In this document: positions 55,736 to 64,000 of the stretch, in pieces | How the letters are laid out: each line of letters opens with the position of its first letter | Numbering within the stretch: position 1 is the first letter of the stretch | Source of the DNA: Oxalicibacterium flavum | GTDB lineage: Bacteria; Pseudomonadota; Gammaproteobacteria; Burkholderiales; Burkholderiaceae_D | Assembly (NCBI RefSeq): GCF_014635065.1 | Contig: NZ_BMCG01000003.1 | Span: forward strand, 1-64,000 | Reading direction: 5' to 3' | DNA: 64,000 bases | The notes under the pieces: model-generated | Told to the model about the DNA's origin: nothing | Databases searched by the model: none | What the model saw: the letters and a program-made list of their open reading frames with translations, nothing else | Made by a program: the position numbers and the translations under genes

Positions 55736-58078
55736 TCACCCTTTCAATTTTGCAAAGGCAGCCGCCATCGCGCCCGCCGGTTCCGGCTGGCGTGCGTTCT
55801 GATGCTGCTGCAGGCGGCGGTTGTCGTTGCGGTCGCTGCGTTGTTCGGGACGGCTGCCGGGCGTCGGCGCGCTGTCGGACAGGCGCATGGTCAGCGCGAT
55901 GCGCTTGCGCTTCTCGTCCACCTCCAGCACCTTGACCTTGACCACCTGGCCCGCCTTGACCACCGTGTGCGGGTCCTTGACGAAGGTGTTGGACAGCGCC
56001 GAGATATGCACCAGACCATCCTGATGCACACCGATATCGACAAACGCGCCAAACGCCGCGACGTTGGTGACCACGCCTTCGAGGATCATGTCCGGACGCA
56101 GATCGCGGATTTCCTCCACGCCTTCCTTGAAGGTCGCGGTGGTGAATTCCGGACGCGGATCGCGGCCCGGCTTTTCCAGTTCCTTCAGGATGTCGGTCAC
56201 GGTCGGCACGCCGAACTTCTCGTCCGCGTACTTGGCCGGGTTGAGCGACTTCAGCAGCTTGCTGTCGCCGACCACGTTCTTCACGTCGCGGCTGATGTCG
56301 GCCAGGATCTTCTCGACCACCGGATACGATTCCGGGTGCACGGCCGAGGCATCGAGCGGATTGTCGCCATTCATCACGCGCAGGAAGCCGGCCGCCTGCT
56401 CGAAGGTCTTGTCGCCCAGGCGCGGCACCGCCAGCAGGTCGGCGCGCGAGCCGAACATGCCCTTCATGTCGCGATAACTGACGATGCTCTGCGCCACGCT
56501 GTTGTTGAGGCCGGACACGCGCGCCAGCAGCGGTGCGGACGCGGTGTTTACATCGACGCCGACTGCGTTCACGCAATCCTCGACCACCGCATCCAGCGAA
56601 CGCGCCAGTTGCGACTGGCCAACGTCGTGCTGGTACTGGCCAACGCCGATCGACTTGGGATCGATCTTCACCAGTTCCGCCAGCGGGTCCTGCAGGCGAC
56701 GTGCGATCGAGACCGCGCCGCGCAGCGAGACATCCAGCTCCGGCAGTTCGCGCGAAGCGAATTCCGATGCCGAATAGACCGAGGCGCCGGCTTCGGACAC
56801 CACGATCTTGGTCAGCTTGAGTTCCGGCCGCAGCTTGATCAGGTCCTGCGCCAGCTTGTCGGTCTCGCGCGAGGCGGTGCCGTTGCCGATGGAAATCAGC
56901 GCCACCTTGTGCTTCTCGGCCAGTTGCGCGAGCGTATGCAGCGCACCGTCCCAGTCGTTGCGCGGCTGGTGCGGGTAAATGGTCGCGGTATCGACCACCT
57001 TGCCGGTCGCGTCAACCACCGCGACCTTGACGCCGGTGCGCAGGCCCGGATCGAGGCCCATCGTCGCACGCGGGCCGGCTGGCGCCGCCAGCAGCAGGTC
57101 CTTCAGGTTGCGCGCGAAGACGTTGATCGCCTCGACCTCGGCCTTCTCGCGAAGCGCCGTCATCAGTTCGGTTTCCAGGTGCATGAAAATCTTCACGCGC
57201 CACGCCCAGCGCACGGTATCGGCCAGCCACTTGTCGGCCGGTCGGCCCTGGTTGCTGACGCCGAAGCGCGCGGCGATGCGGCCTTCGCACGGGTTGTGCG
57301 GCGCATCCCACTTGGGTTTTTCTTCCTCGGTATCCAGCCGCAGGTTGACGTTGAGCATTTCCTCGCGGCGGCCGCGGAACAGCGCCAGCGCGCGGTGCGA
57401 AGGAATGGTCGAGAGCGTTTCCGAATAATCGAAGTAATCGGCGAACTTGGCGCCGGCGTCCTGCTTGCCGTCCGCCACTTTCGATTCGACGATGCCGTGC
57501 TCGTTCAGATATTCGCGCAGTGCCTGCAGCAGCGTCGCATCCTCGGCGAAGCGTTCCATCAGGATCTGGCGCGCGCCGTCGAGCGCGGCCTTGGTGTCCG
57601 GCACGCCCGGATTGTCGGTGCCGTCGATCTGGAAGGCGGGTTTGATGAATCTTGCCGCTTCTTCCTCGGGATTGAGCGTGGGGTCGGCCAGCAGCGCGTC
57701 GGCCAGCTCGGTCAGGCCGGCTTCGGCCGCGATCTGCGCCTTGGTACGGCGCTTGGGCTTGTAGGGCAGGTACAGGTCTTCGAGGCGCGTCTTGTCCTCG
57801 GCGTGGCTGACGGCGTCCAGCAGTTCGGGCGTCATCTTGTTCTGTTCGGTGATGGAGGCGATGATCGCCGCGCGCCGGTCTTCCAGTTCGCGCAGGTAGC
57901 GCAGGCGCTCTTCGAGCAGGCGCAGTTGCGTATCGTCGAGGCCGCCGGTGACTTCCTTGCGGTAACGGGCGATGAAGGGCACGGTGGCGCCCTCATCCAG
58001 CAGGGCGACGGCAGCGGCGACCTGCGCGGGTTTGGCGGCCAGTTCGACCGCCAGGCGTTGTTCGATGGAAGGCAACAT
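55736..58078 (-). CDS. tex: Transcription accessory protein Tex
   Basis: A 780-residue protein of full length: Tex N-terminal helical domain, YqgF-like RNase H fold ([17 protein letters not shown], core [12 protein letters not shown]), a helix-hairpin-helix region ([19 protein letters not shown]) and a C-terminal S1 domain (about 640-710: [17 protein letters not shown]). It binds nucleic acid and influences transcription. The tail after S1 is Arg/Gln/Pro-rich. The ATG at 58078 has a weak ribosome site. Confidence 0.96.
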   Translation of the reverse strand: MLPSIEQRLAVELAAKPAQVAAAVALLDEGATVPFIARYRKEVTGGLDDTQLRLLEERLRYLRELEDRRAAIIASITEQNKMTPELLDAVSHAEDKTRLEDLYLPYKPKRRTKAQIAAEAGLTELADALLADPTLNPEEEAARFIKPAFQIDGTDNPGVPDTKAALDGARQILMERFAEDATLLQALREYLNEHGIVESKVADGKQDAGAKFADYFDYSETLSTIPSHRALALFRGRREEMLNVNLRLDTEEEKPKWDAPHNPCEGRIAARFGVSNQGRPADKWLADTVRWAWRVKIFMHLETELMTALREKAEVEAINVFARNLKDLLLAAPAGPRATMGLDPGLRTGVKVAVVDATGKVVDTATIYPHQPRNDWDGALHTLAQLAEKHKVALISIGNGTASRETDKLAQDLIKLRPELKLTKIVVSEAGASVYSASEFASRELPELDVSLRGAVSIARRLQDPLAELVKIDPKSIGVGQYQHDVGQSQLARSLDAVVEDCVNAVGVDVNTASAPLLARVSGLNNSVAQSIVSYRDMKGMFGSRADLLAVPRLGDKTFEQAAGFLRVMNGDNPLDASAVHPESYPVVEKILADISRDVKNVVGDSKLLKSLNPAKYADEKFGVPTVTDILKELEKPGRDPRPEFTTATFKEGVEEIRDLRPDMILEGVVTNVAAFGAFVDIGVHQDGLVHISALSNTFVKDPHTVVKAGQVVKVKVLEVDEKRKRIALTMRLSDSAPTPGSRPEQRSDRNDNRRLQQHQNARQPEPAGAMAAAFAKLKG

Positions 58079-58156
58079 GAGGAATCTTGAAATGTAAAAC
58101 GGATGAAGCGCTAGATGATACGCAATTGGGGCGGGATGCGTCAGTCTTGACAGGGC

Positions 58157-58222
58157 GATAAAAAAGCCCCCCTCGGTCAAGCCCTACGGTCTTGACCGGT
58201 CCCCCGAGGGGACGCTTTTATC
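58157..58222 (-). terminator. Long hairpin upstream of tex, second of two
   Basis: A 66-nt near-palindrome with outer GATAAAA/TTTTATC arms, a CCTCGG-type middle stem and an inner GGTCAAG/CTTGACC stem. On the minus strand it ends in GCTTTTTTATC, a terminator-type T-run. With the next hairpin it separates chrA from tex. Confidence 0.65.
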
Positions 58223-58244
58223 CTGGAACGGCCCGGTGATAAAA

Positions 58245-58280
58245 AAATCCGGGGGCTGCGCAAGGCAGCCGCCCGGATTT
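58245..58280 (-). terminator. Terminator downstream of chrA, first of two
   Basis: A 15-bp stem, AAATCCGGG and GGCTGC arms with one bulged base, around a GCAAG loop. On the minus strand it is followed by CCCGGATTTTTTTATC. The plus strand also has TTTCGTTTTTTG. Confidence 0.8.
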
Positions 58281-58407
58281 CGTTTTTTGTTGTTCCTCAC
58301 TATGTATGACGAACGAGAAGGGCAAAACCCCTCATTATTTACAATTCTTTACACAAGCCTGTCCGTCAGAAGCTGCCGCGCGAGGCGTGAGCCTATCATA
58401 GGCTGCC

Positions 58408-59625
58408 TCATGGCAATGTTGATAGCAGCCAGCCGCTCAATGCACTACCCGCCACGACCAGCCACGGCGGCAACCGACCGAACATCAGTGCAATAAAAGC
58501 CAGCAGCGCCAACGCGGCATCGCGTGCATCGACAATGCCGGTGGTCCATACCGGCTGATACCACGCGGCGAGCAGCAATCCGACGACGGCTGCGTTGATC
58601 CCGGCGAGTGCTGCCTGCGCCTTCGGTTGGCGGCGCAGTGTTTCCCAGAACGGCAGGACGCCGGCGACCAGCAGGAAGGCAGGGGCGAAGATCGCGAGCA
58701 GACAAATCATTCCGCCCAGCCACGGCGAGACAAAGCCGGGCATCGCGCTACCGAGAAAGGCAGCGAACGTGAACAGCGGGCCGGGTACCGCTTGAGCAGC
58801 AGCATAGCCGGCCATGAATGTATCGGCATCGATCCAGCCGGGATGGGCCACCTCGCTCTGCAGCAGCGGCAGCACGACATGACCGCCGCCGAATACCAGC
58901 GCTCCGGTGCGATAAAAGGCATCGACTGCAGCCAGTGTCTGCATTGGAAACATGTGCGACAGGATGGGCAGTCCTGCCAGCAGCGTGGCGAACGCGCACA
59001 GCCAGCCCAGCCCCGCGCGACGGCTGATCGTCGTTGGCAGCGGGTCATGCGGTGTGGTTAGCGTTGGTTTCAGCAATAAACCGATCACTCCAGCCACTGC
59101 AATGATGGCGATCTGCGCGAGCGGAACGGGAAAGAGCAATGCGGCGCCGGCAGCCGCCAGCATTAATGCGATGCGCGGTATGTCGGTGCAGAGCGTGCGT
59201 GCCATGCCCACCACAGCCTGTGCGACGACAGCGACGGCGACCACCTTCAGTCCGTACAGCATGCCGGATGACAGAAGTACCTCATGAGGTGCGATGCCGA
59301 GCGCAAACAGGACCATGAGGATGGCCGACGGCAGTGTGAAACCGAGCCATGCTGCCAGCGCGCCGACATAGCCACCACGGAACAATCCCAATGCGATGCC
59401 AACCTGGCTGCTGGCCGGTCCCGGCAGGAACTGGCACAGGGCCACCAGGTCGGCATAGGCACGTTCGGTCAACCAGCGTCGGCGCGCGACGAACTCGTCG
59501 CGAAAATAGGCGACGTGTGCGACTGGGCCGCCGAAGCAGGTCAGGCCCAGTCGCAGGAAGATCAGGAAGATACGGATCGTGTCTTCGGGTGCACCACATT
59601 CCGCGGCAGTTTTAGGATGCGTCAC
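58408..59625 (-). CDS. chrA: Chromate transporter ChrA, long-chain type
   Basis: A 405-residue membrane protein with two homologous halves. The first has LGLTCFGGPVAHVAYFRDEF (motif FGGPVAH) and QFLPGPASSQVGIALG; the second has FGGGHVVLPLLQSE and AAQAVPGPLFTFAAFLG. Two CHR domains make the bidomain form, which exports chromate. No chrB or chrF is adjacent. It lies immediately left of the integron cassette array, in the same direction. Confidence 0.92.
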   Translation of the reverse strand: MTHPKTAAECGAPEDTIRIFLIFLRLGLTCFGGPVAHVAYFRDEFVARRRWLTERAYADLVALCQFLPGPASSQVGIALGLFRGGYVGALAAWLGFTLPSAILMVLFALGIAPHEVLLSSGMLYGLKVVAVAVVAQAVVGMARTLCTDIPRIALMLAAAGAALLFPVPLAQIAIIAVAGVIGLLLKPTLTTPHDPLPTTISRRAGLGWLCAFATLLAGLPILSHMFPMQTLAAVDAFYRTGALVFGGGHVVLPLLQSEVAHPGWIDADTFMAGYAAAQAVPGPLFTFAAFLGSAMPGFVSPWLGGMICLLAIFAPAFLLVAGVLPFWETLRRQPKAQAALAGINAAVVGLLLAAWYQPVWTTGIVDARDAALALLAFIALMFGRLPPWLVVAGSALSGWLLSTLP

Positions 59626-59733
59626 GATGTGGACTCAAAGGGGCAGCATTGCTTTGTTTTGAAAGCGATGGCCAAGGATCATCTATATCAAAAAAATTAA
59701 AGTGAAGCCGGCCCCTTTATCGATGCGAGCGGC

Positions 59734-59943
59734 CTAGTCAATGAAGCCATGATAGCTGCCGACGGCTGCTACTGCCTCTACAAAACGTTTAGCCGTCGCG
59801 CGATCCATTATCACGAGTTTGTCATCTACTTTCAGATAGATGCTGTCCTCTGGATAGAAGGAGGAGCGACCAAGTTCAATCTCCATTGAGGTCTTATCAC
59901 CTTGGTCACGAACGACCTCTTCGAAGTACATTGTTGTTGCCAT
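59734..59943 (-). CDS. Hypothetical protein in integron cassette 3
   Basis: A 69-residue protein not recognised. It is soluble, with predicted beta strands (DSIYLKVDDKLVIM) and a short helix (RATAKRFVEAVAAV), resembling a small antitoxin or regulator in size only. GGGGGA lies just upstream of the ATG. Its DNA is less GC-rich than core genes. The upstream boundary is the attC core at 59977-59983, 34 nt before the start, as usual for a cassette gene. No attC is visible after its stop codon. Confidence 0.7.
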   Translation of the reverse strand: MATTMYFEEVVRDQGDKTSMEIELGRSSFYPEDSIYLKVDDKLVIMDRATAKRFVEAVAAVGSYHGFID

Positions 59944-59976
59944 TGCATATCCCCCCGTGCGTAATACTTTGCTGCA

Positions 59977-60036
59977 GCCTAACGCCTGAATGATGCCGCA
60001 CCGCGAAGTGGTGTCGGCTTGAATGAATTGTTAGAG
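59977..60036 (-). other. attC site of integron cassette 2
   Basis: A 60-bp imperfect palindrome. On the minus strand it starts with outer core CTCTAAC (60036-60030) and ends with GTTAGGC (59983-59977); the inner part has a CTTCGCGG centre and the AATTCATTCAAGCCGAC arm closely resembling the aadA-type 59-base element. CTCTAAC is the exact complement of GTTAGAG, the start of its own cassette at 60600-60594, as integron mechanism requires. The stop codon of the cassette gene lies inside the outer core, also typical. Confidence 0.88.
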
Positions 60037-60591
60037 GCCATCCCTGGATGCCTTGAACGCAGCTATCGCCGCCTCCTCAGAAACTTCAGGGATTTCTCCT
60101 ACGATTGTCCGCAACCGCTCGACAGCGCGGAATAGTTCTTGGTGCTGCTGACGAATTTCGTCAACCTTCAGTGACGCAAAGGATCTTTTGTGTCGCTTAT
60201 CGTTCGGAGCCGCACCAGAAAAGTTTGTCCCAAACATCTCTTCATCTGAAGCTCGCATCCAACAGAAGTGGGCAAACTTGTTTCTAAGAGAGCGCAAGTG
60301 TTCGATCTTTCGGTTGAGCGCAAGAACCTCATCGAGTAAGTCGTCAGCAACGAGCTTACCGCTATAGCGCTCCTTTTGAATTCCTACAGCTTGCCGAATA
60401 GAGTCCTGAAGTTGAGCAGCACCTAAGGAGTCTGTGTATGTTCGCGACAGGTACTCTGGTGCAAGCAGCAGCCTGCCCAAGACGAGGCCAAGATAAAACT
60501 CTGCGGTGGCCCACTCCGACACAAACATGCCAATGAGCATATGTTGCTCATCTGTGAGCTTTGAGTATGGAGTTGCGTGGGAAAATGGCAT
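60031..60591 (-). CDS. Hypothetical protein in integron cassette 2
   Basis: A 186-residue soluble protein, mostly helical, that I do not recognise. SKLTDEQHMLIGMFVSEWAT and EYLSRTYTDSLGAAQL lead into a helix-rich middle (LNRKIEHLRSLRNKFAHFCW), whose RNKFAHF element is seen in several HEPN/RNA-associated and abortive-infection-like proteins; that link is only suggestive. The ATG 60591 starts 3 nt after the core GTTAGAG, typical of cassettes. A GTG at 60642 would start inside the attC and is rejected. Confidence 0.75.
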   Translation of the reverse strand: MPFSHATPYSKLTDEQHMLIGMFVSEWATAEFYLGLVLGRLLLAPEYLSRTYTDSLGAAQLQDSIRQAVGIQKERYSGKLVADDLLDEVLALNRKIEHLRSLRNKFAHFCWMRASDEEMFGTNFSGAAPNDKRHKRSFASLKVDEIRQQHQELFRAVERLRTIVGEIPEVSEEAAIAAFKASRDGL

Positions 60592-60593
60592 GC

Positions 60594-60650
60594 CTCTAAC
60601 GCTTAAGTTGAGCGGCGGCGTAGCCGTCCGTCTCGAACGCACTGTTAGGC
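60594..60650 (-). other. attC site of integron cassette 1
   Basis: A 57-bp imperfect palindrome. On the minus strand it begins with outer core GCCTAAC (60650-60644) and ends GTTAGAG (60600-60594). The arms include GTGCGTTCGAGACGG and CCGCTCAACTTAAGCG. GCCTAAC is the exact complement of GTTAGGC, the core at 61117-61111 where its cassette begins. Confidence 0.87.
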
Positions 60651-60701
60651 TCAGTTTTTCTTTAGTGCGAAATTTGAATGCTAACGATCTACTGCGGCAA
60701 C

Positions 60702-61094
60702 TTAATCCAATACTTTGCGCTTTGTATTAAGTATGGCAAATAGTCCACACGAAAGGACGAACGCAATTACAAGACTTATTAGCGCAGAGTAATTTAAGCC
60801 ACTGGCGCTCTGGTTCGCAAAGGCATAGCCCATGGCATGTCCGAGCAGTCCTGAAACAAAGGTAAAAATAGGAAAACATAGAATTCCAATCCAGTCCCTA
60901 CGTCTATTCTTCATTAGGCTCTTGCCAATCCAGAAGCCAATAATTACAGGGGCCGTGGCTTGGGCATAGACGCTTCCCATTATTATTGAAATGCCATTCG
61001 CTACTACCGCACCGGCAATCCATGCGCCGATGTATAGCCCGAGGTAAGCGGCAAAATGCATGGGTTTATTTTTAGTGGTTGTGTTTTCAGTCAT
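60702..61094 (-). CDS. Hypothetical membrane protein in integron cassette 1
   Basis: A 130-residue protein with four hydrophobic segments (about 13-36, 42-60, 68-90 and 100-122), not recognised. Small multi-membrane proteins are frequent in integron cassettes. The DNA is clearly AT-richer than the core genes. The ATG is 16 nt after the cassette start core GTTAGGC, and its attC lies 50 nt after the stop. Confidence 0.75.
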   Translation of the reverse strand: MTENTTTKNKPMHFAAYLGLYIGAWIAGAVVANGISIIMGSVYAQATAPVIIGFWIGKSLMKNRRRDWIGILCFPIFTFVSGLLGHAMGYAFANQSASGLNYSALISLVIAFVLSCGLFAILNTKRKVLD

Positions 61095-61110
61095 GCCAAG
61101 GTTCCTATTG

Positions 61111-61158
61111 CCTAACTATATTTAGACAGCATTGTCTTCATCAATCAATGTGGCCTAA
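61111..61158 (-). other. attI-like recombination core and candidate Pc promoter
   Basis: On the minus strand GTTAGGC (61117-61111) is preceded by TCTAAATATA, resembling the simple attI site in which a CTAAA-type left box faces the core. No RYYYAAC box or palindrome typical of attC lies in the 190 bp upstream. TTGATT (61151-61146) sits 16 bp before TCTAAA, a plausible cassette promoter. No integrase gene fits between here and the DUF748 gene. Confidence 0.5.
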
Positions 61159-61311
61159 ATAAATGATGTTCCCGAGAACCGCATTGCCTCTCACAAAAAT
61201 GGAAAGCTAAGTAAAGTATTTAGACCACCTAAAATCTATGGAATGACAAATTTTCAACGCGCAATTATAGTCTCGGTTTCTCAGTGGCAATCCCCCATAA
61301 ACATGGGGTAT

Positions 61312-64000
61312 TCACCGCAACGAGAAATCCACCCGATTCGGCACGTCCTTGCCTTCCCCCTCCTTCGCCTCTCCTCCACCCGTCTTCGTCGCCAGAATAA
61401 AAATCCTTTCCTCCGGCACTTTGCCTTTCTCGAGCAGCCATTCCTTGACGTTCTGCGCGCGGCGGTTGCCGAGTGCGGTCAGGTCGTCGTCGCTGATCGT
61501 GGTGTTCTGGATCATCAGCGCTTCCATCTCCGCTACCGGAATGTCCTTCTGCAGGCCGATCATGTTGCGTGGCTTCTTGAAGTCCTCGTCCTTATAAACG
61601 CGCTTCAACAGGGCAGGGTATTCCTTCTCGCTGACGGTCACGCTTTCCACGTCGCCCGATTCGCCGCGGCGCACCATGTCCTTGAGCTTGAGGGCGCGTA
61701 CCTTGCGGTCGATGGCGGCGCGTTTCAGGCCTTCGCGGTCGGTGGCGGCGTCGGTGCGGCCGGTAATTTCGAGCTTGAGGGCGGGGCGGTCCTCGAGCAT
61801 CTTGGCGACCGCGCGCAATTTCTCTTCGCCGGCTTCCGGAATGCGAGCGCGGCCGGCGTCGAAGGCGACGTGCGACATTTCCTCGCCGCCGCCGAACAGC
61901 GAGCCGATCAGCGCGAACGGTGCGGTCACGGCCTTGGTGATGACGTTGACGATGACCTTGACGATCAGCCCGCCGACCGAGAATTCCGGATCGTCGAGCG
62001 AGCCGCCGATCGGCAGGTTGATGTCGATGACGCCGTTGCGGTCGCGCAGTAGTGCCAGTGCGAAGTGCACGGGCAGGTTGGCGGCTTCGCTGCTTTCGAT
62101 CTTGTCGCCGAGCGTGAGCTGTTCGAGGATCAGGCGGTTCTGCGCGGTCAGCGTGCGGTCCTCGACCTTGTAGGCGACGTCGAAGGACAGCTTGCCCTTC
62201 TCGATGCCGTAGCCGATGTAGCGGCCGGAGTAGGGCGACAGCGGCGCCAGTTCCATGCCGCGTACCTCGGCCTTGATGTCCATCGCCAGATCGCCCTTGA
62301 GCGGGTTGATGTTGCCGGCGACCGAGAGCGGCGCGCTGTTGACGAGGCCGTTCAGATCGACGTTGGCGCGGCTCTGCGGATCGGACGACAGGCCGGCGAC
62401 GGTGCCGCCGAACTTCATGAGGTTGGCGGTGTAGTTGGGTTTGATGAAGTTGTCGGTGAAGCGTACCTGTCCGCCGCGCAGCACGAGCTTGCCGATCTTG
62501 ATGGGCGGCATGTCGCTGGCGGGTTTGGGTTCGCCGGGCACGGTGGCGGTTGCGGTGTTGACGCCGCCGGCCTTTTTGTCGCGGTCAAGATTGACGTTGG
62601 CATCGGCCTCGGTGACGCTGCGCGCGGCTTCTTCCGGACTGCGCGCAACGTCCTGCAGGTTGATGCGGCCGTTCGGGTCGATGATGATGCGCGCGAAGAA
62701 GTCGTTGAGGCCGACCTGATCGACGTTGAGTGCGAACGGCGCGAACTTGACGTCCATGCCGCTGAAGGTCAGCGCCTTCCAGCGCAGGAAGTCGTTGCTG
62801 CTGAGCTTGTCAATGGTCGCCAGATCGCCGAGCGCGAGATTGCCCTTGAAGCCGCCGACGAAGGCGTCGTTCTTGCCCTGATCGAGTTTGAGCGTGCCCT
62901 TGCCCGACAGGTTGGCGCGCGTGAGCAGGATGTTGACGTGCTCGGTGAAGTAGGGCTGCAACTGCATGATATCGACCTGGCTGAAGTCGAGCGCGAGGTC
63001 GGCGTGCACCGGCGCCATGCCGACGCTGCCCTTGACGGCGAGCTTGCCGGACTTGTTGACGGCGGCTTGCAGGTCGAGCGCGCTGCGAGAGGAAGCAGCG
63101 GTCGAGAATTCCTGCACGTTGAGCGTCAACGGTGCAATGGTGGTCACGGCCGGGCGCGGCAGCGAGCGGTCTTCGAGCTTGGCCGACCAGTTGGCGACGG
63201 CGATCTTGCCGATGGTGACGGCCATGCCTTCGTCCTGCTTGCCGCCTTTTTTTGCGGCTGCGGTTGGCGATACGACCGCGCGGCGTTGCTGCTTGCCTTG
63301 CTGCAGCATCAGTTCGGCATTGTCGGATGCGATTTCTTCCACCGTGAGTGCATTCTTGCCGGCATCGAACACGGTGTTACGCATGTGGAGGTTGAAGCGC
63401 TCGATGCCGGCCTTGAGCGGGCGTTCGTCGCCGGCGTCGTCGTAGCGCAGGGCGGCGTCCTCGATGTCGAGTGCTGCCAGGGCGAGGCTGAAGCCGGATG
63501 GCTTGGCCGGCGCTTGCGGTTCGGTGGTTTTCTCGGTGTCGGTTTTTGCGGCAGGCTGCTCGGCGGGAATCAGCAGGTTGTCGAAGTTGAAGCGGCCCCT
63601 GGCATCGCGCGCGATGTCGGCCTGCAGGCCCTTGAGCCCGATGCGGACAATGTCGATGCGCTGGTCGAGCACCTTGGCGTCCTGCAGCGTGACCGCCAGT
63701 TCCGGCAGACGCGCGATGGATTTGTCGTCCTGGCCGGTCACCTGCAGATCGCGCAGCTTGACGTCGCCGTTGAGCACGAGCGCCGGTGCGGCATCCTTCT
63801 TCTGCTGGAAGCGCGCCACCATCTTCACGTCGAGCCGCGCGCTCGGCACCTTGAACTGCTGCTTGCCGGGGATGTAGCCAAGGTAGGCGGTCAGGTCGAG
63901 GTCGTTGAAGTCGAGATCGACGGTCGCTTCCAGCGGGTCGGCAAACGGCAGGGTCTGGCCCTTGATCAGTAGCGGCGTGTCGTTGACGCGCGCGCTCAGC
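61312..64000 (-). CDS. DUF748/AsmA-like protein, 5' end beyond the window
   Basis: At least 896 residues; the frame is open at base 64000, so the start lies outside. Repeated DUF748/AsmA-like segments are visible: FADPLEATVDLDFNDLDLTA (core PLEATVDLDFND), DFSQVDIMQLQPYF and SPYSGRYIGYGIEKGKLSFD (core YIGYGIEKGKLSFD). The C-terminal 150 residues (IPEAGEEKLRAVAKMLEDRP, ITGRTDAATDREGLK) resemble an OmpA-like domain. Proteins of this group span the periplasm and are thought to act in outer-membrane lipid or protein assembly. The true length and anchor cannot be seen. Confidence 0.88.
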   Translation of the reverse strand, partial: LSARVNDTPLLIKGQTLPFADPLEATVDLDFNDLDLTAYLGYIPGKQQFKVPSARLDVKMVARFQQKKDAAPALVLNGDVKLRDLQVTGQDDKSIARLPELAVTLQDAKVLDQRIDIVRIGLKGLQADIARDARGRFNFDNLLIPAEQPAAKTDTEKTTEPQAPAKPSGFSLALAALDIEDAALRYDDAGDERPLKAGIERFNLHMRNTVFDAGKNALTVEEIASDNAELMLQQGKQQRRAVVSPTAAAKKGGKQDEGMAVTIGKIAVANWSAKLEDRSLPRPAVTTIAPLTLNVQEFSTAASSRSALDLQAAVNKSGKLAVKGSVGMAPVHADLALDFSQVDIMQLQPYFTEHVNILLTRANLSGKGTLKLDQGKNDAFVGGFKGNLALGDLATIDKLSSNDFLRWKALTFSGMDVKFAPFALNVDQVGLNDFFARIIIDPNGRINLQDVARSPEEAARSVTEADANVNLDRDKKAGGVNTATATVPGEPKPASDMPPIKIGKLVLRGGQVRFTDNFIKPNYTANLMKFGGTVAGLSSDPQSRANVDLNGLVNSAPLSVAGNINPLKGDLAMDIKAEVRGMELAPLSPYSGRYIGYGIEKGKLSFDVAYKVEDRTLTAQNRLILEQLTLGDKIESSEAANLPVHFALALLRDRNGVIDINLPIGGSLDDPEFSVGGLIVKVIVNVITKAVTAPFALIGSLFGGGEEMSHVAFDAGRARIPEAGEEKLRAVAKMLEDRPALKLEITGRTDAATDREGLKRAAIDRKVRALKLKDMVRRGESGDVESVTVSEKEYPALLKRVYKDEDFKKPRNMIGLQKDIPVAEMEALMIQNTTISDDDLTALGNRRAQNVKEWLLEKGKVPEERIFILATKTGGGEAKEGEGKDVPNRVDFSLR

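Larger units (their letters stand above)
58079..58407. other. Gene-free stretch between tex and chrA
   Basis: About 330 bp. It contains the two hairpins listed separately and about 120 bp of AT-richer sequence (58285-58400) in which I recognise nothing. The tex promoter should lie between 58079 and 58157. Confidence 0.5.

Noticed and set aside
58236-58496. Plus-strand 86-codon frame between tex and chrA
   Set aside because: It crosses a terminator hairpin and the 3' end of chrA.
59637-59718. AAAGGGGC inverted repeat as a further RAYT repeat
   Set aside because: It lacks the ACTCTG/GTCAGAGT part of the motif; it is kept only as a possible joint beside the cassette array.

Overview
The window reads as the chromosome of a high-GC betaproteobacterium of the order Burkholderiales, most likely Oxalobacteraceae (Herminiimonas/Herbaspirillum-like). 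Evidence is the gene order: gltBD followed by mlaFEDACB, an ABC-2 exporter, a BolA gene, murA, the his genes, hinT, tatABC, an HtrA-type protease, a Nif3-like gene, mscL, petABC, sspAB, plus ubiX, grxD and tex. Nearly all genes share the same GC-rich codon use. The clear exception is the AT-richer block at 59.7-61.1 kb. Species was not determined.

Region 1 (1-10.1 kb): the 3' end of an ETF-ubiquinone oxidoreductase gene faces a MocR-type regulator. That regulator is divergent from a complete Nit1C cluster: MSMEG_0572-type protein, nitrilase, radical SAM protein, N-acetyltransferase, AIR-synthase-like protein, MSMEG_0570-type protein and flavoprotein. An acyl-CoA synthetase is appended. Most junctions are short overlaps or small gaps, so this is one transcription unit. 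Nit1C clusters have been linked genetically to use of cyanide as a nitrogen source, but the chemistry of most members is unknown.

Region 2 (10.1-19.3 kb): an OmpR/EnvZ-type two-component system is divergent from a TonB-dependent siderophore receptor. Between them lie a Fur-like box, a 22-bp palindrome and the broken 5' end of a periplasmic binding-protein gene. Next come a PAS-GGDEF-EAL protein, an HDOD protein and a REP-associated tyrosine transposase (RAYT) with repeats.

Region 3 (19.3-50.7 kb) is the conserved core. It holds glutamate synthase, the Mla lipid-transport operon, murA and histidine biosynthesis. A DNA methyltransferase gene lies between hisD and hisB, and hisC is absent. Tat export, HtrA-type protease, Nif3, a NarL-type regulator, MscL, the cytochrome bc1 complex, SspA/SspB and a tRNA-Thr follow.

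Region 4 (50.7-64 kb): a chemotaxis receptor with a candidate sigma-28 promoter, a small DUF3606 protein, a CPA2 antiporter, ubiX, grxD, tex and a chromate transporter. Then comes a short integron cassette array: three minus-strand genes of unknown function, two attC sites whose outer cores complement exactly the cassette starts they should, and an attI-like core, with no integrase. A large DUF748/AsmA-like gene runs off the right edge. The cassette array is the most distinctive discovery here. The Nit1C cluster with a MocR regulator and an added acyl-CoA synthetase is second.
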